Shown: positions 1 through 8,368, counted from the first letter of the stretch. The stretch is 39,931 nt of DNA from Waterburya agarophytonicola KI4 (GCF_020640915.1 NZ_JADWDC010000046.1:1-39931), one strand, 5' to 3'. The notes: generated from the sequence alone by a model not told the origin. Numbers and translations: made by a program.

Positions 1-55
1 CACGAACCTTCTATTTCCGCCTACTAAGCTAATTCTCAATTGCCGAGATCCTCAC
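1..55. repeat. Terminal overlap, left copy (contig circularity)
   Basis: Bases 1-55 are identical to bases 39877-39931. An exact odd-length overlap at the two ends of a contig is the usual trace of a de Bruijn assembler closing a circle at k=55. Features that cross the ends should therefore be read as continuous: the region after the truncated coupling ATPase near 39.65 kb runs directly into base 56. The unique circle length is then 39,876 bp. Confidence 0.9.
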
Positions 56-67
56 ACCGCCAAAGCA

Positions 68-250
68 ATGGCTGAAATTATCGGCCATCAAGAGGTAATT
101 GAAGAGTTTGTATCTGACAACGGCAACACAATTTCAACAGTCAGAGAAAAGTACGCAGTAATGCCGAGTGAGATTCAGAATTTGATTCCCCTTCAAGGTT
201 TTAGTCTTTCTGAGCTTCAGCAATTTTCATCAATCCTTGAGGATCGTTAA
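68..250 (+). CDS. Small hypothetical protein (60 aa)
   Basis: This is a 60-residue open frame beginning with MAEIIGHQEV and ending LEDR. I recognise no family. It is acidic and soluble, with no membrane segment. No convincing ribosome binding site precedes the ATG. The frame stays open leftward across the circle junction to a stop at 39854-39856, so a longer non-ATG start is possible. Its last 50 bases overlap the 3' end of the MobD-like paralog on the other strand. It could be a remnant of a larger gene or a chance frame. Confidence 0.3.
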   Translation: MAEIIGHQEVIEEFVSDNGNTISTVREKYAVMPSEIQNLIPLQGFSLSELQQFSSILEDR

Positions 251-1007
251 TCACTGAAGGAAATATCTCACTATAAAGAAGCTCGATTTGAAGGGAAAAC
301 TTGGTAACTTTTTGTTGGATGTTAATACTTTTTCCAACACCTAATTTTCGATAAGAGAGATTATTTTGTTCACATTCAAATTGTAAATTTGAATCTAACT
401 TGGGGAAAGTTAATACGGGAACTTGATGAGTTTTGATCGCCTCCATCAAGGGTTTGTGTCCTTCAAGATCCCTAAAATTATCAATACTACTGAAGCGTCC
501 TAGATTTAGTACTAAGCATTGATACAGCCTGTCCATTGGATATTTATCTAATTGCTTTAAGAACTGCTCAATACTGTAATAACTTCCATCAGATACAAAG
601 AAATAAACAATCCTATTGAAATAATCTCTTAAGTCAGAAGAAGACGAGAAACCTAATGAATCGAGCCATAAATTCAACTTCAAACGTGTATTTGAGGGAA
701 GATTGGCAACCACTGTTTTCTCTTCTGCTGCTCTGTCAACTATTAGATTAGCTTCATGCCTGTGAAACTTGCCGTCTGAAAAATACACTTTCTTATAATT
801 ATTGCAGTGTATATTAGGGTATGCCAAACTCACATCGTCAATGTTTGGATTGGCTTCTACCAAAGTAAATTGTGAATTCCAACCTCTAGCGATAAAGTAA
901 TCCACCATACAACGAGTAAAAAAACTTTCTCCTTCAACAAAATAAATACTATTTTTTGTTTGGTCGTAATTAGTTGTTTCAGCTTCTGCAAGAGGTGTTT
1001 TGCTCAT
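201..1007 (-). CDS. MobD/ParA-like protein lacking the P-loop (degenerate paralog)
   Basis: I chose the start at 1007 (MSKTPLAEAE) because the open frame upstream of it overlaps the relaxase gene; this gives 268 aa. By eye the protein aligns along its length with the ATPase at 4248-4967. VEGE-SFFTR here matches VDGE...KSFVTR there, VEANPNIDDV matches VETDRSNPDV, FVSDGSYYSI matches FVTNGEYDSI, and FPKL matches FPKL. The six residues KGGVGK of the Walker A motif are missing between residues 27 and 28, so ATP binding should be lost. It sits 55 bp downstream of the relaxase stop and probably shares its transcript. It could be a non-catalytic partner or regulator of the ATPase in plasmid mobilization, or decaying duplicated sequence; the frame is intact. 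Confidence 0.75.
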   Translation of the reverse strand: MSKTPLAEAETTNYDQTKNSIYFVEGESFFTRCMVDYFIARGWNSQFTLVEANPNIDDVSLAYPNIHCNNYKKVYFSDGKFHRHEANLIVDRAAEEKTVVANLPSNTRLKLNLWLDSLGFSSSSDLRDYFNRIVYFFVSDGSYYSIEQFLKQLDKYPMDRLYQCLVLNLGRFSSIDNFRDLEGHKPLMEAIKTHQVPVLTFPKLDSNLQFECEQNNLSYRKLGVGKSINIQQKVTKFSLQIELLYSEIFPSVINDPQGLMKIAEAQKD

Positions 1008-1062
1008 GTTATTTTGTTGAATTAGTATTTTAGTAGTAAAAAAGTTATTTAAATATTTCTTG

Positions 1063-2820
1063 CTATCTACTCCATCCTCGATCAATGTTCTGTTTATGTT
1101 GAGGCTGCTGCTTGGTTGCCTTTTCTCGGTTGGGATTAGACCAATCAAACGTATTCACCAGTTCCTCATTCCAATCAACAGCTTTTGGCGATTTTACTAC
1201 CGCATCGGGCAACTGCTCGATGACTCTTTCCGCCATCTCCCTCCCTGAGCGATCACGGTCAAAAGCAATTACTAGATCCTTAATATCTTTCAAATACTCA
1301 GTTGGTACTTGACCCGCCCCATCGGTAGATAGGTAAAGTGTTTTCTTTGAGTCAGTTCGCTCTAACACCGCCAAGGACATCGCATCAATGGGTGACTCGA
1401 CCAAGACTACTCTCCTTACTGGATCTTTTGATTGCTCTCCCCGCTCAAAGTAAAACCACCCTTCATTCCTCTTTGAACCTTTGGCTAATCCTTTAAACGT
1501 GTTATCATCTCCCGCCGTACCTCTAAGGGATGCACCTGTGATTTTTGGTTCATCCAAAGCACGACGAATAAACACTGCATTGTGATTCTTATCTGCATAG
1601 ATCAATCCTTGTTGGTGCAGACTATCCACTAAACTACTGGGTAACTTCCTAGTGCGGGTTAAATATTTTCTGACAGAGAGCCATTTACTCTGTTCTGGAA
1701 CTGGGGGAGTAAATTCTGGTACTGGTTCAGTCTTGATTATTTCTCTAGTTTTATAGTCAGCAGCTTCAATGGTCGCACTTTCACCAAAGCGATCTCCCAG
1801 CCAAGCTACTGACTGTTTATAATCACACTCGTTAATGTGCATGACTAAATCGATTGCCCCACCACCACCTTTACTATGTTTCCAATCAAAGAATTTACTG
1901 CCAGTAATATTAATGATGTGGTGTTCATTTTGCCATTTATGTTTGTCTAATGGGTCTGGTTCTAAACCTAATTCGTAGACAACATCTTTTAGCGGTAAAT
2001 CTCTAACTTGGTTAGCAATGTCTGCATACTTATTTTTCCAGTTAGTTAATTCTCGATTCTGAGTTTTGATTTTAATTTCAGCTTGCTTCAAACGCTGCTG
2101 TAATGCTTCGTTATCTCTCGATAATAGTTTGGCAGTAACCAAAGCCTGTTCCTTTTCTTTGATTACTCGAAGCCTATCTGCTAACTGATGTTGAATAGTC
2201 TCTTGGTCTAAAGTTAAATCTGGTGTTTTAGTTACCGCAGCATAATATTGCTTGACCGTAGTGTGCCTGGCTCTACTTCCTCTAATACCTCTTTCTAGTC
2301 CCAGAGGAGAAAGGGCATTGGCATAACTATCTTGAAACTGACTCAGTTTTTGCCGTCCACCAAATATGCCCCGACAGTTTAATTTACCTCTTTCATCTAA
2401 AGGAACAAGATAGGCGTGAACATGGGGAGTTGATTCGTCTAAATGTAGCTCGGCTCGAACAATGCGATCTCCATACTCATTGTCTAACCAACTATGAACT
2501 GCGGTACGAAAATCAGCTAATCTTTCTGGCTTATAATAACCTGCTTTGCTGGGGTCATTGGGTCGAAAATATTCAGGGCTAGCGGTCAACAACATCTCCA
2601 CACAGAGAACGCCATTCTTCCTGATTGTCTGGTCGCCAATGCGATCTCTAACAATGGTTTCTAAGTTTCTATTTTCGCTCTTATCTGGTTGACCGATAAA
2701 ACGAATGTTAGTGATTTTTGGATCGGCATTTAGAGTTTCTCGTTCTCTTTTGGTATGCTGCTCTGAAGCACCAACATTTCCCGACTTTAGTTTGGCAATC
2801 CTAGCTATGGCATGGGGCAT
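1063..2820 (-). CDS. mobV: MobV-family relaxase with C-terminal Toprim region
   Basis: This 585-aa protein should nick oriT and start plasmid transfer. The N-terminus MPHAIARIAKLKSGNVGASE is the MobV/Pre opening motif. His22 lies where MobM of pMV158 has its catalytic histidine. The metal-binding signature HLDESTPHVH spans residues 126-135 (H126, H133, H135). A coiled-coil stretch follows at about 210-270. The C-terminal part contains a Toprim-like module, with VLVESPIDAMSL at about 475 and VIAFDRDRSGRE near 520, as in primase-like relaxase fusions. It is followed by the P-loop-less MobD-like gene and faces away from the mobilization operon at 3624. The origin of transfer is expected in the intergenic stretch upstream, which now holds the four-helix-bundle cassette. 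Confidence 0.88.
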   Translation of the reverse strand: MPHAIARIAKLKSGNVGASEQHTKRERETLNADPKITNIRFIGQPDKSENRNLETIVRDRIGDQTIRKNGVLCVEMLLTASPEYFRPNDPSKAGYYKPERLADFRTAVHSWLDNEYGDRIVRAELHLDESTPHVHAYLVPLDERGKLNCRGIFGGRQKLSQFQDSYANALSPLGLERGIRGSRARHTTVKQYYAAVTKTPDLTLDQETIQHQLADRLRVIKEKEQALVTAKLLSRDNEALQQRLKQAEIKIKTQNRELTNWKNKYADIANQVRDLPLKDVVYELGLEPDPLDKHKWQNEHHIINITGSKFFDWKHSKGGGGAIDLVMHINECDYKQSVAWLGDRFGESATIEAADYKTREIIKTEPVPEFTPPVPEQSKWLSVRKYLTRTRKLPSSLVDSLHQQGLIYADKNHNAVFIRRALDEPKITGASLRGTAGDDNTFKGLAKGSKRNEGWFYFERGEQSKDPVRRVVLVESPIDAMSLAVLERTDSKKTLYLSTDGAGQVPTEYLKDIKDLVIAFDRDRSGREMAERVIEQLPDAVVKSPKAVDWNEELVNTFDWSNPNREKATKQQPQHKQNIDRGWSR

Positions 2821-2856
2821 GGTCTTTAATTATTATTTCCCAGTAACAATCTTTTC

Positions 2857-2891
2857 AAGTAGCAAGTAGTAAGTAGCGAGTAGCAAGTTTT
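2857..2891 (+). repeat. Heptameric tandem repeat (STRR-like), left arm
   Basis: Successive units AAGTAGC, AAGTAGT, AAGTAGC and GAGTAGC are followed by AAGTTTT. The stretch is the near-perfect reverse complement of 3306-3340. Short tandemly repeated heptamers of this kind are typical of cyanobacteria. Confidence 0.85.
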
Positions 2892-2943
2892 AGCTACGCT
2901 GTTGCTTACGGTTAATGTTGAGCTGTTAATGACCAGGTTAACT

Positions 2944-3306
2944 ATGAATAGTAGTAATATTTCGATTCAAGATAGAACTCGCCAATTTGCTAACAGGGTG
3001 ATAAAAGCTTATATCGAACTTAATAAAAAACACTTCGATGACGCTGGAAAAATTTTGTCAAAACAATTTCTCAGGTCTGGCACATCTATCGGAGCTAATT
3101 GTGCTGAGGCGGAGTTCGCACAGTCGAGGAAAGACTTTTTATCTAAATACACAATAGCTCTGAAAGAAGCTTCCGAGACTAGATACTGGATAAATCTGAT
3201 GATAGACAATGAATTAGCCTCAAAAACAAAATTTACCCTAATGCTAGAAGAACTTAATATCATTATTAAAATACTTGTTTCTACAACCAAAAAACTCAAA
3301 GAATAA
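2944..3306 (+). CDS. Four-helix-bundle protein (23S rRNA intervening-sequence protein family)
   Basis: I chose the ATG at 2944 (MNSSNISIQDRTRQFANRVI), preceded by AGG, giving 120 aa, the normal length of this family. Diagnostic features are the FLRSGTSIGANCAEAEFAQS stretch at about residues 48-67, RKDFLSKYTIALKEASET next, then RYWINLMI. The family was first seen in intervening sequences inside 23S rRNA genes; the proteins are small helical bundles of unknown molecular role. The gene ends exactly where the right-hand inverted repeat begins and is flanked on both sides by STRR arrays, suggesting carriage as a cassette. Confidence 0.85.
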   Translation: MNSSNISIQDRTRQFANRVIKAYIELNKKHFDDAGKILSKQFLRSGTSIGANCAEAEFAQSRKDFLSKYTIALKEASETRYWINLMIDNELASKTKFTLMLEELNIIIKILVSTTKKLKE

Positions 3307-3340
3307 AAACTTGCTACTCGCTACTCGCTACTCGCTACTT
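3306..3340 (-). repeat. Heptameric tandem repeat (STRR-like), right arm
   Basis: Units CTACTCG repeat three times in a row after AAAACTTG. This is the inverted counterpart of 2857-2891, and the first base overlaps the last base of the four-helix-bundle stop codon. As RNA the two arms could pair and enclose the whole gene. Confidence 0.85.
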
Positions 3341-3374
3341 AATACAGTTAAACCATTTTTTCTTTTTCCCAGTA

Positions 3375-3445
3375 GCGCGGGGGTTTAACCCCTTGGCGAA
3401 CGGAATAATTTTAGCGAAGCGTCGCCCAAAGGCGAAAATTGTGTA
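3375..3445. repeat. GC-rich palindromic element in the mob intergenic region
   Basis: This stretch is GC-rich against its AT-rich surroundings and contains several small dyads: GGGGTTTAACCCC, GCGAAGCGTCGC and GCCCAAAGGC. It resembles the multi-hairpin elements inside the genes at 35126 and 37514, though it is not the same sequence. The rest of 3341-3623 contains no gene. Confidence 0.5.
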
Positions 3446-3557
3446 GTGAGTACTGACAAACTTACACATTTTTAGTCTCTCGAATAAATACTTCTGGGAA
3501 AATAAAAAGCACTCTTAACTATGATACGTTAGTTTACCAAAGTTTAATTTAAGCAAT

Positions 3558-3590
3558 TTGCTATTTATGTAATGATTAATTATATAGCAA
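3558..3590 (+). promoter_or_regulatory. Dyad upstream of the mobilization operon
   Basis: A 7-bp inverted repeat TTGCTAT...ATAGCAA with a 19-bp AT-rich spacer lies 33-65 bp before the first operon start codon. It could be an operator or part of oriT. The evidence is positional only. Confidence 0.3.
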
Positions 3591-3623
3591 TAAATTACTT
3601 AACGAATGCTGGAGTAATTAAGG

Positions 3624-4226
3624 ATGGTTAAAGCTAAACCCAATCAGAAAATTCATGTCGATAAACTAGCTGGTGCTTTAGATAAATTAGATCAACTAGA
3701 ATCAAAGCCAAAGGAAGAACTAACACTGCGAGAAAGTATTTATTTTCTTCGAGATAAGTTAAACAGTGCTTTGAAGAAAGGTTATAACTATGAGGATTTG
3801 TCTGAAATTTTAGCCGAACAAGAGATTTTGGTTTCTGCTTCTACTCTAAAACTGTATCTAACTGATAGTAGTAAGAAGTCCAAATCACGAATCAAAAAAA
3901 GTAAATCTGCTTCTATTCCTAAACCAAGTCCTCAGTCGAACTCTGGATCACTAACATCTAAATTATCAACAAATATTACTGATTCTAAAGAAGAGTTAGG
4001 GATTAGTAATTCTGAGACTGAAATCAATAGTATGGAAGATAGTACTAATTCAGAACAAGCAGTTAATCTGAATTCTACGACTCGGACTAAATCATCATCA
4101 TCTTCATCTGCTACTAACAAAGCTAAAGCCAAAAGTCAGTCAATTGATAATAAGTCTAATGCGACTAAAACTAAAGTTCTGTCTGGTTCAGATGATGATT
4201 TGTCTAGCGAATTTAATAGTTTTTAA
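3624..4226 (+). CDS. Mobilization accessory protein (MobC/StbA-like position)
   Basis: This 200-aa protein has a structured N-terminus and a low-complexity tail. Residues 35-75 (SIYFLRDKLNSALKKGYNYE, then EDLSEILAEQEILVSASTLK) match the small helical domain found in plasmid mobilization and stability proteins, probably a DNA-binding helix-turn-helix. Residues 85-200 are rich in Ser, Lys, Asn and Thr and probably disordered. GGAG lies 9 bp before the ATG. The ATPase gene follows after 21 bp and then a coiled-coil membrane-anchored gene, forming a three-gene operon like mobCDE or stbABC of other plasmids. A role in oriT or plasmid-site binding is inferred from context. Confidence 0.65.
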   Translation: MVKAKPNQKIHVDKLAGALDKLDQLESKPKEELTLRESIYFLRDKLNSALKKGYNYEDLSEILAEQEILVSASTLKLYLTDSSKKSKSRIKKSKSASIPKPSPQSNSGSLTSKLSTNITDSKEELGISNSETEINSMEDSTNSEQAVNLNSTTRTKSSSSSSATNKAKAKSQSIDNKSNATKTKVLSGSDDDLSSEFNSF

Positions 4227-4247
4227 TTTGGAGCAAGAAGACAAAGG

Positions 4248-4967
4248 ATGGCAGTTATTCATTTGGTTGATGGTGAGAAAGGAGGAGTTGGTAAGTCCTT
4301 TGTGACTAGAGCGATGATTCAGTATGGATTAGATCGTGAGTTGCCTTTTGTAGCGGTAGAGACAGATCGTTCTAATCCTGATGTTAATCGTGTCTATAAA
4401 GAAAAGTGTCAGTTTGCTGTTTTCAGTGAGGATGAGAGACAAGCTGGTAAGGCAGATCGTATTTTTGAAATGGCAATGGAGCAGCCCGTAATTGTTTCTT
4501 TGCCTTCTCAGGTTAATCGGGCGGTTACGGCTTGGATTGAGAATAATCAGTTACTCCAGATCGGTATTGAGTATGACGTTAGTTTTTGTAAGTGGTTTGT
4601 GACTAACGGTGAGTATGACAGCATTCGACTGTTTCAGGCTTCGCTTGACTATTATGGCGAGCAGATGACTCATGTTTTGGTAAGAAACTTTGGGCTTTGT
4701 GATGAGTGGTCACAGGTGGATAATGATAAGTCGCTACAAAAGCTTATTAGCAAGTATGGAGTGAAGATAATTGATTTTCCCAAGCTAGGTTATCAAGAAC
4801 GGTATTTGATTAACCAGAAGCAGTTGCGCTTTGATGATGCTACTAAGTCTAAGGATTTGACTGTGCTGGGTAAGCAGCGGGTGGTTAATTTCTTGAAGGC
4901 TGCCTATGCTGCTTTTGACAGTACGGAGGTTTGGTCAACGGAATCTAAAGTAGCTTCAGCTTCTTAA
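4248..4967 (+). CDS. ParA/MobD-like P-loop ATPase of the mobilization operon
   Basis: This 239-aa protein begins MAVIHLVDGEKGGVGKSFVT, with a deviant Walker A motif (KGGVGKS, residues 11-17) of the ParA/MinD type. VAVETDRSNPD at about 37-47 corresponds to the switch region. Related proteins in mobilizable plasmids are called MobD or StbB and are thought to position the plasmid or couple it to the transfer apparatus. It is the middle gene of the operon 3624-5730. A diverged copy without the P-loop lies at 201-1007, next to the relaxase, so the two ends of the mob region carry paralogs. Confidence 0.8.
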   Translation: MAVIHLVDGEKGGVGKSFVTRAMIQYGLDRELPFVAVETDRSNPDVNRVYKEKCQFAVFSEDERQAGKADRIFEMAMEQPVIVSLPSQVNRAVTAWIENNQLLQIGIEYDVSFCKWFVTNGEYDSIRLFQASLDYYGEQMTHVLVRNFGLCDEWSQVDNDKSLQKLISKYGVKIIDFPKLGYQERYLINQKQLRFDDATKSKDLTVLGKQRVVNFLKAAYAAFDSTEVWSTESKVASAS

Positions 4968-5013
4968 TAATCGAGCAAAAGGAGGAATAACAAGTAGGTA
5001 TTAAAGGAATAAG

Positions 5014-5730
5014 ATGAGTCTACTTAATGGTAGTGCTGTAAAAGCCAGAGAGGTCATAGATTTTTGCATGGCGAATGAGTCTCCTGAGCTAAAAGCTAAG
5101 GTGTTTGAGATTATTAGTCGCAGTGAATTAGAGCCAAATGACCCGATGTTTATGGCTCTACTCTTAACAGGACAGATGCGGGTGTTAATTGAAGCTGCCC
5201 CAGAAGGTCTCAATCGGCTTTTATCTGAATGGAAACAGGAAAGTGCGTCGAGTTTGTCTGAAATTACCGAAGCTATTTCTCTGGTGGCAAAACAACAGCA
5301 GAGGCAGGCTGAGACGATCGAAGAGAATATGGAAGCTGTTAGCAATAAGTGTGTCTCAGATATTAAAGAGGCGGGCATGGGTACGGTAGGGGCGATCGCT
5401 GATGCTAGCAGTGAGAATTTTGAGCAGTTACAGCGTAACTTAAAACAGATTGAGCAATTAGAGTCGAAGGTTACTCAACTCGATGCTAAATTTGATGAGC
5501 GCGAGCAGAAAAGCATTGAGAATATGAATGCTTTAATTCGCTGGGTCAATAAGACAACTCAAAAACAAGAAGCAGTAAACCACCAAGTCGATATATTGAT
5601 CTCGGAGGTTGGCAAAATTAAGCGCAAAAAGGTTTGGCTGAGAATCGCCGACGCTTTTTGGTCTCTCCCCGCTTTGGTTGCGTGTATGTTAATTGCTATG
5701 GGTGGTACTTGGTGGATAGCATCTAGGTGA
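5014..5730 (+). CDS. Coiled-coil protein with C-terminal membrane anchor (DUF6753-like)
   Basis: This 238-aa protein ends the mobilization operon; AAAGGA lies 7 bp before the start. The N-terminal 70 residues are globular (SELEPNDPMFMALLLTGQMR is characteristic). Residues 75-205 are heptad-rich and probably coiled coil. The last about 25 residues (SLPALVACMLIAMGGTWWIA) form one transmembrane helix, so the protein is probably tail-anchored in the inner membrane. Proteins of this shape occur on other cyanobacterial plasmids, and I believe they are annotated DUF6753. It may tether the mobilization or ATPase complex to the membrane; that is inferred from position. Confidence 0.65.
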   Translation: MSLLNGSAVKAREVIDFCMANESPELKAKVFEIISRSELEPNDPMFMALLLTGQMRVLIEAAPEGLNRLLSEWKQESASSLSEITEAISLVAKQQQRQAETIEENMEAVSNKCVSDIKEAGMGTVGAIADASSENFEQLQRNLKQIEQLESKVTQLDAKFDEREQKSIENMNALIRWVNKTTQKQEAVNHQVDILISEVGKIKRKKVWLRIADAFWSLPALVACMLIAMGGTWWIASR

Positions 5731-5932
5731 TGTATTTATCTGAATACTGTCTTCGGGCGGTAATGTAGTGGATTGAAACATCGATCGCCTTAACCATTGT
5801 CAAGAAACTAAAAATCCTAAATGTACTTTGTGGAGGATTCCTCCTGGTTCTCCATAAAGGAATGAATAAGCCCACCAATATTTTCTATGACTATTTATTG
5901 TTAGAGATCGAATTGATTAGACGATTAAGACC

Positions 5933-8032
5933 ATGCCAGAACAAAATGATGAGATCTTTAAGTTCGATCCGAACAGTTTTTGGGGCGATCAAGAAAAAAA
6001 ACAAAATATAGATTACGTGCGTGTCGATAATAAAGAGACGGGAATGATTGCTATGGTTTCTACTTCTACATTAGAAACACAAAACAAGCAACAAGTTCTC
6101 ACGCAAATTGACGAATTTTATCAACAATACAATGTATTTAGAAGCAATTTAAAGCCTGAAGAAATTAAACAAACTGCTCAATGGTTTAAAGAAAATTATC
6201 AACTTTTAAATTTAATAGCACGTCAAGTAGTTTTTCACCTAATAAAGCTATACGAACATCGCGTTAAAGTTCACCTAATAAAAACAGGCAAATTACACTC
6301 ACAATTACCAACATTTACCTTAAATTTTGACAAAGAACAAAATTTAGTTTCCGTCGAACTACATCTTAGTGAAAAAAGAATCGACCAGATAATTAAGCAA
6401 TTAGAAAAAGACATAACCACAGAATTAAAAGATTTCCAAATTTTAGAAACAGCAGCAGAAGAGTTTCTGACTTTTAATTCAATATCGTTAGTTGAAAAAA
6501 TGCAACAAAATATTGGAATAGAAGCTTTTAATAGCATGAATTCTGATGAAAGAGAGAAAGCTTGCAACCAATATTTTCAAGAACAAGAACCAAGGGATTT
6601 AGAATCTAAGGTTGTAGATTTTTTAAAACACTTTTCTCAAAGAAATGCCACAGCTATTTTTAAGACTCTTGAAACTCTTCCCTTAACAGAACTAGAGCGA
6701 ACTTTTGGATTCAGAGGAAACGAGATTGCAGAGCCTGTACCAGTTACCGAATCTAGATTAGCCAATGCTGTTCTACCCATTCCTACTTTCGCAGCCTTTA
6801 GCAGCGCGTCTTCAGCTCAAATTAGAAAAGACCTATGGCAAGAAGATGACAGCGGGTTTGCCTACTTTAAACATCAAGCCAAAGGCAACCCCAAAAACTA
6901 TATCGAACATTACATTAGTAATCCTGGTGATATTGAACTGCTTCCCTTAGAGCAAGCGGAGCAGATTATCGATAAATTTGGTTTTAATACAGTAAAGCTA
7001 CATTTAATTTTTGCAGCACATACGATGAATCAGGATCGACCTTGGGACAGTAAGTTTAGTCTAAAGGCGAGCGATATAATTAAATACTTGGGGTGGGACA
7101 AAAGAACCGATCTGCCAGTTCATCAGAAGCTCAGTGAAATTGCTAAAACAGCCTTTGTTCTAGATTGTTTGTTAGTTAAGTCTGTTTGGGTAGAAGGTAG
7201 AAACAAAAAGGGCGGAATTAATGCCAGTACACCTACAGGGCGAATGTGGAATGTAGTGGTAGACCCCAGAGGAGAGCAAAATTCAGAAGGGAAGGTTCAA
7301 AAACCCGAAGAGGTTTACATAACGGTGCAGCCTGGTTTAATTTTCCATAGTTTTCTCAACAAAGCTGGTAGCAAACTGCAAAAGGCTTTGTACCAGTTTG
7401 GCTATCTGGCTAAAAGTATTCTCAGAATCGATCCCTACCACGACGAACTAGCGTTGAGGTTGGCGATTCACCTAGCAATGGAAAGCAGAGTCCATATGTC
7501 GGGAAAATACCGAGTCGAAACTTTGCTCAAACATTTGCTGCCTCACGCCAAAATTGATAAAGCACGCAGCGATACGCGCAGAGGTTATGACCTCAAACAA
7601 CACTGGGATAATGCTTTGAAATTGCTAAGAAAACTTAGTTGGCAAATTCAGTTTGATGAATCTTATCCAGAGTGGCTACAGCCTGGAAGTAAGTCGAAGA
7701 AACCAACAGATGCCAGAAAAATGAAAAATATCGAATGGTTGCTTAATGCCAAGATAACCATCCGACCTCCAGAACCAATACCAGAATTACTGACCAATAA
7801 AGTTCAACCAAAACTGAAAGCTTCAAAACAGAAGAAAACAGCAGCAATTGCAACTGGAATTACCAGCGACCAGATCCGAAAAGGCAGAAACAAAAAGGGC
7901 TGGAGTCAGAGAAAGCTGGCAGGATGGTTGGGAGTTAGCCAATCACTAGTAAAAATGTGGGAAAAAGGTAGACGCACCCCCTCAGAAGAAACGGAAGTTA
8001 AGCTGAGGCAGATACTAGAGATTCAAGATTAA
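5933..8032 (+). CDS. Large plasmid protein with C-terminal XRE helix-turn-helix, possible replication initiator or regulator
   Basis: This 699-aa protein has a helical N-terminal 270 residues, a central region (about 300-610) with features of a winged-helix replication initiator (the stretch YHDELALRLAIHLAMESRVH is suggestive), and a clear XRE DNA-binding domain at about 645-695 (GWSQRKLAGWLGVSQSLVKM). I do not recognise a named family. It is followed by a strong terminator, three iterons and then the CyRepA1-like gene, so it may bind the origin or control copy number. Alternatively it is a plasmid regulator unrelated to initiation. Confidence 0.6.
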   Translation: MPEQNDEIFKFDPNSFWGDQEKKQNIDYVRVDNKETGMIAMVSTSTLETQNKQQVLTQIDEFYQQYNVFRSNLKPEEIKQTAQWFKENYQLLNLIARQVVFHLIKLYEHRVKVHLIKTGKLHSQLPTFTLNFDKEQNLVSVELHLSEKRIDQIIKQLEKDITTELKDFQILETAAEEFLTFNSISLVEKMQQNIGIEAFNSMNSDEREKACNQYFQEQEPRDLESKVVDFLKHFSQRNATAIFKTLETLPLTELERTFGFRGNEIAEPVPVTESRLANAVLPIPTFAAFSSASSAQIRKDLWQEDDSGFAYFKHQAKGNPKNYIEHYISNPGDIELLPLEQAEQIIDKFGFNTVKLHLIFAAHTMNQDRPWDSKFSLKASDIIKYLGWDKRTDLPVHQKLSEIAKTAFVLDCLLVKSVWVEGRNKKGGINASTPTGRMWNVVVDPRGEQNSEGKVQKPEEVYITVQPGLIFHSFLNKAGSKLQKALYQFGYLAKSILRIDPYHDELALRLAIHLAMESRVHMSGKYRVETLLKHLLPHAKIDKARSDTRRGYDLKQHWDNALKLLRKLSWQIQFDESYPEWLQPGSKSKKPTDARKMKNIEWLLNAKITIRPPEPIPELLTNKVQPKLKASKQKKTAAIATGITSDQIRKGRNKKGWSQRKLAGWLGVSQSLVKMWEKGRRTPSEETEVKLRQILEIQD

Positions 8033-8040
8033 CTTGCTTT

Positions 8041-8082
8041 AAAGAGTTTGAGTACTTATCGAGTACTCAAACTCTTTATTTT
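8041..8082 (+). terminator. Rho-independent terminator after the HTH gene
   Basis: There is a perfect 16-bp stem (8041-8056 AAAGAGTTTGAGTACT with 8062-8077), a TATCG loop and a following T-rich tract ATTTTTG. The motif GAGTAC or GTACTC in the stem recurs at 8083, 8147 and 8263, so the hairpin may also be part of the origin's protein-binding pattern. Confidence 0.8.
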
Positions 8083-8368
8083 TGTACTCAAAAAATTAAC
8101 CCAGTAAAAACGCACTTTGAGCTATACACTGTATGACTTAGAAGTTGAGTACAAAAACTCTAGTATCCCAGGACGAAAACTCTAGTATCCCAGGACGAAA
8201 ACTCTAGTATCCCAGGACGACTCATTTTTGAAACCCTTACATTGCAATAGTTTCAGCTTTGAGTACACTCCTAATTAGTCTGATAAGACTAATACGTTTT
8301 CAAAAACCGTTTTAATAAATCTGGCATCATAAAGCGCGAACTCCACTAAACAAGGGACAAAGAGCTTT
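8083..8368. other. Candidate replication origin region
   Basis: This 286-bp non-coding stretch holds three 22-bp iterons and repeated GAGTAC/GTACTC words, and lies directly before the CyRepA1-like gene. Iterons next to a rep gene are the usual mark of a theta-replicating plasmid origin. The last 80 bases are AT-rich and contain a TCTGATAAGACTAATAC stretch that could hold the rep promoter. No DnaA box was confidently seen. Confidence 0.6.
8154..8219 (+). repeat. Three tandem 22-bp iterons
   Basis: Three perfect, directly adjoining copies lie at 8154-8175, 8176-8197 and 8198-8219. Each starts AAAACTCTAG and ends CCCAGGACG. The 22-bp period equals two helical turns, placing bound proteins on the same DNA face, as in plasmid iterons. 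Confidence 0.9.

Larger units (their letters stand above)
2836..3374. mobile_element. Candidate mini-element: four-helix-bundle gene between inverted STRR arrays
   Basis: The gene at 2944-3306 is enclosed by two 35-bp inverted heptamer arrays (2857-2891 and 3306-3340). Outside these lies a direct repeat TTTCCCAGTA (2836-2845 and 3365-3374) that could be a target duplication, although it does not abut the arrays. The layout suggests a cassette inserted between the relaxase and the mobilization operon. It encodes no transposase, so movement would have to be in trans or by another route. Confidence 0.45.

Noticed and set aside
1-55. 55-bp direct repeat at both ends as a biological terminal repeat
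   Set aside because: Its exact identity, its odd k-mer-like length and its position at the very contig ends fit an assembly overlap of a circle much better.
3009-3299. 96-codon minus-strand frame opposite the four-helix-bundle gene
   Set aside because: The plus-strand frame has clear family motifs; the antisense frame is its shadow.
5835-5860. GGAGGATTCCTCC palindrome between the mob operon and the HTH gene as a terminator
   Set aside because: The stem is only about five base pairs once a loop is allowed, and no T-run follows.
8154-8219. Three direct repeats that might suggest a small CRISPR array
   Set aside because: The 22-bp copies adjoin one another with no spacers and there are no cas genes; iterons explain them.
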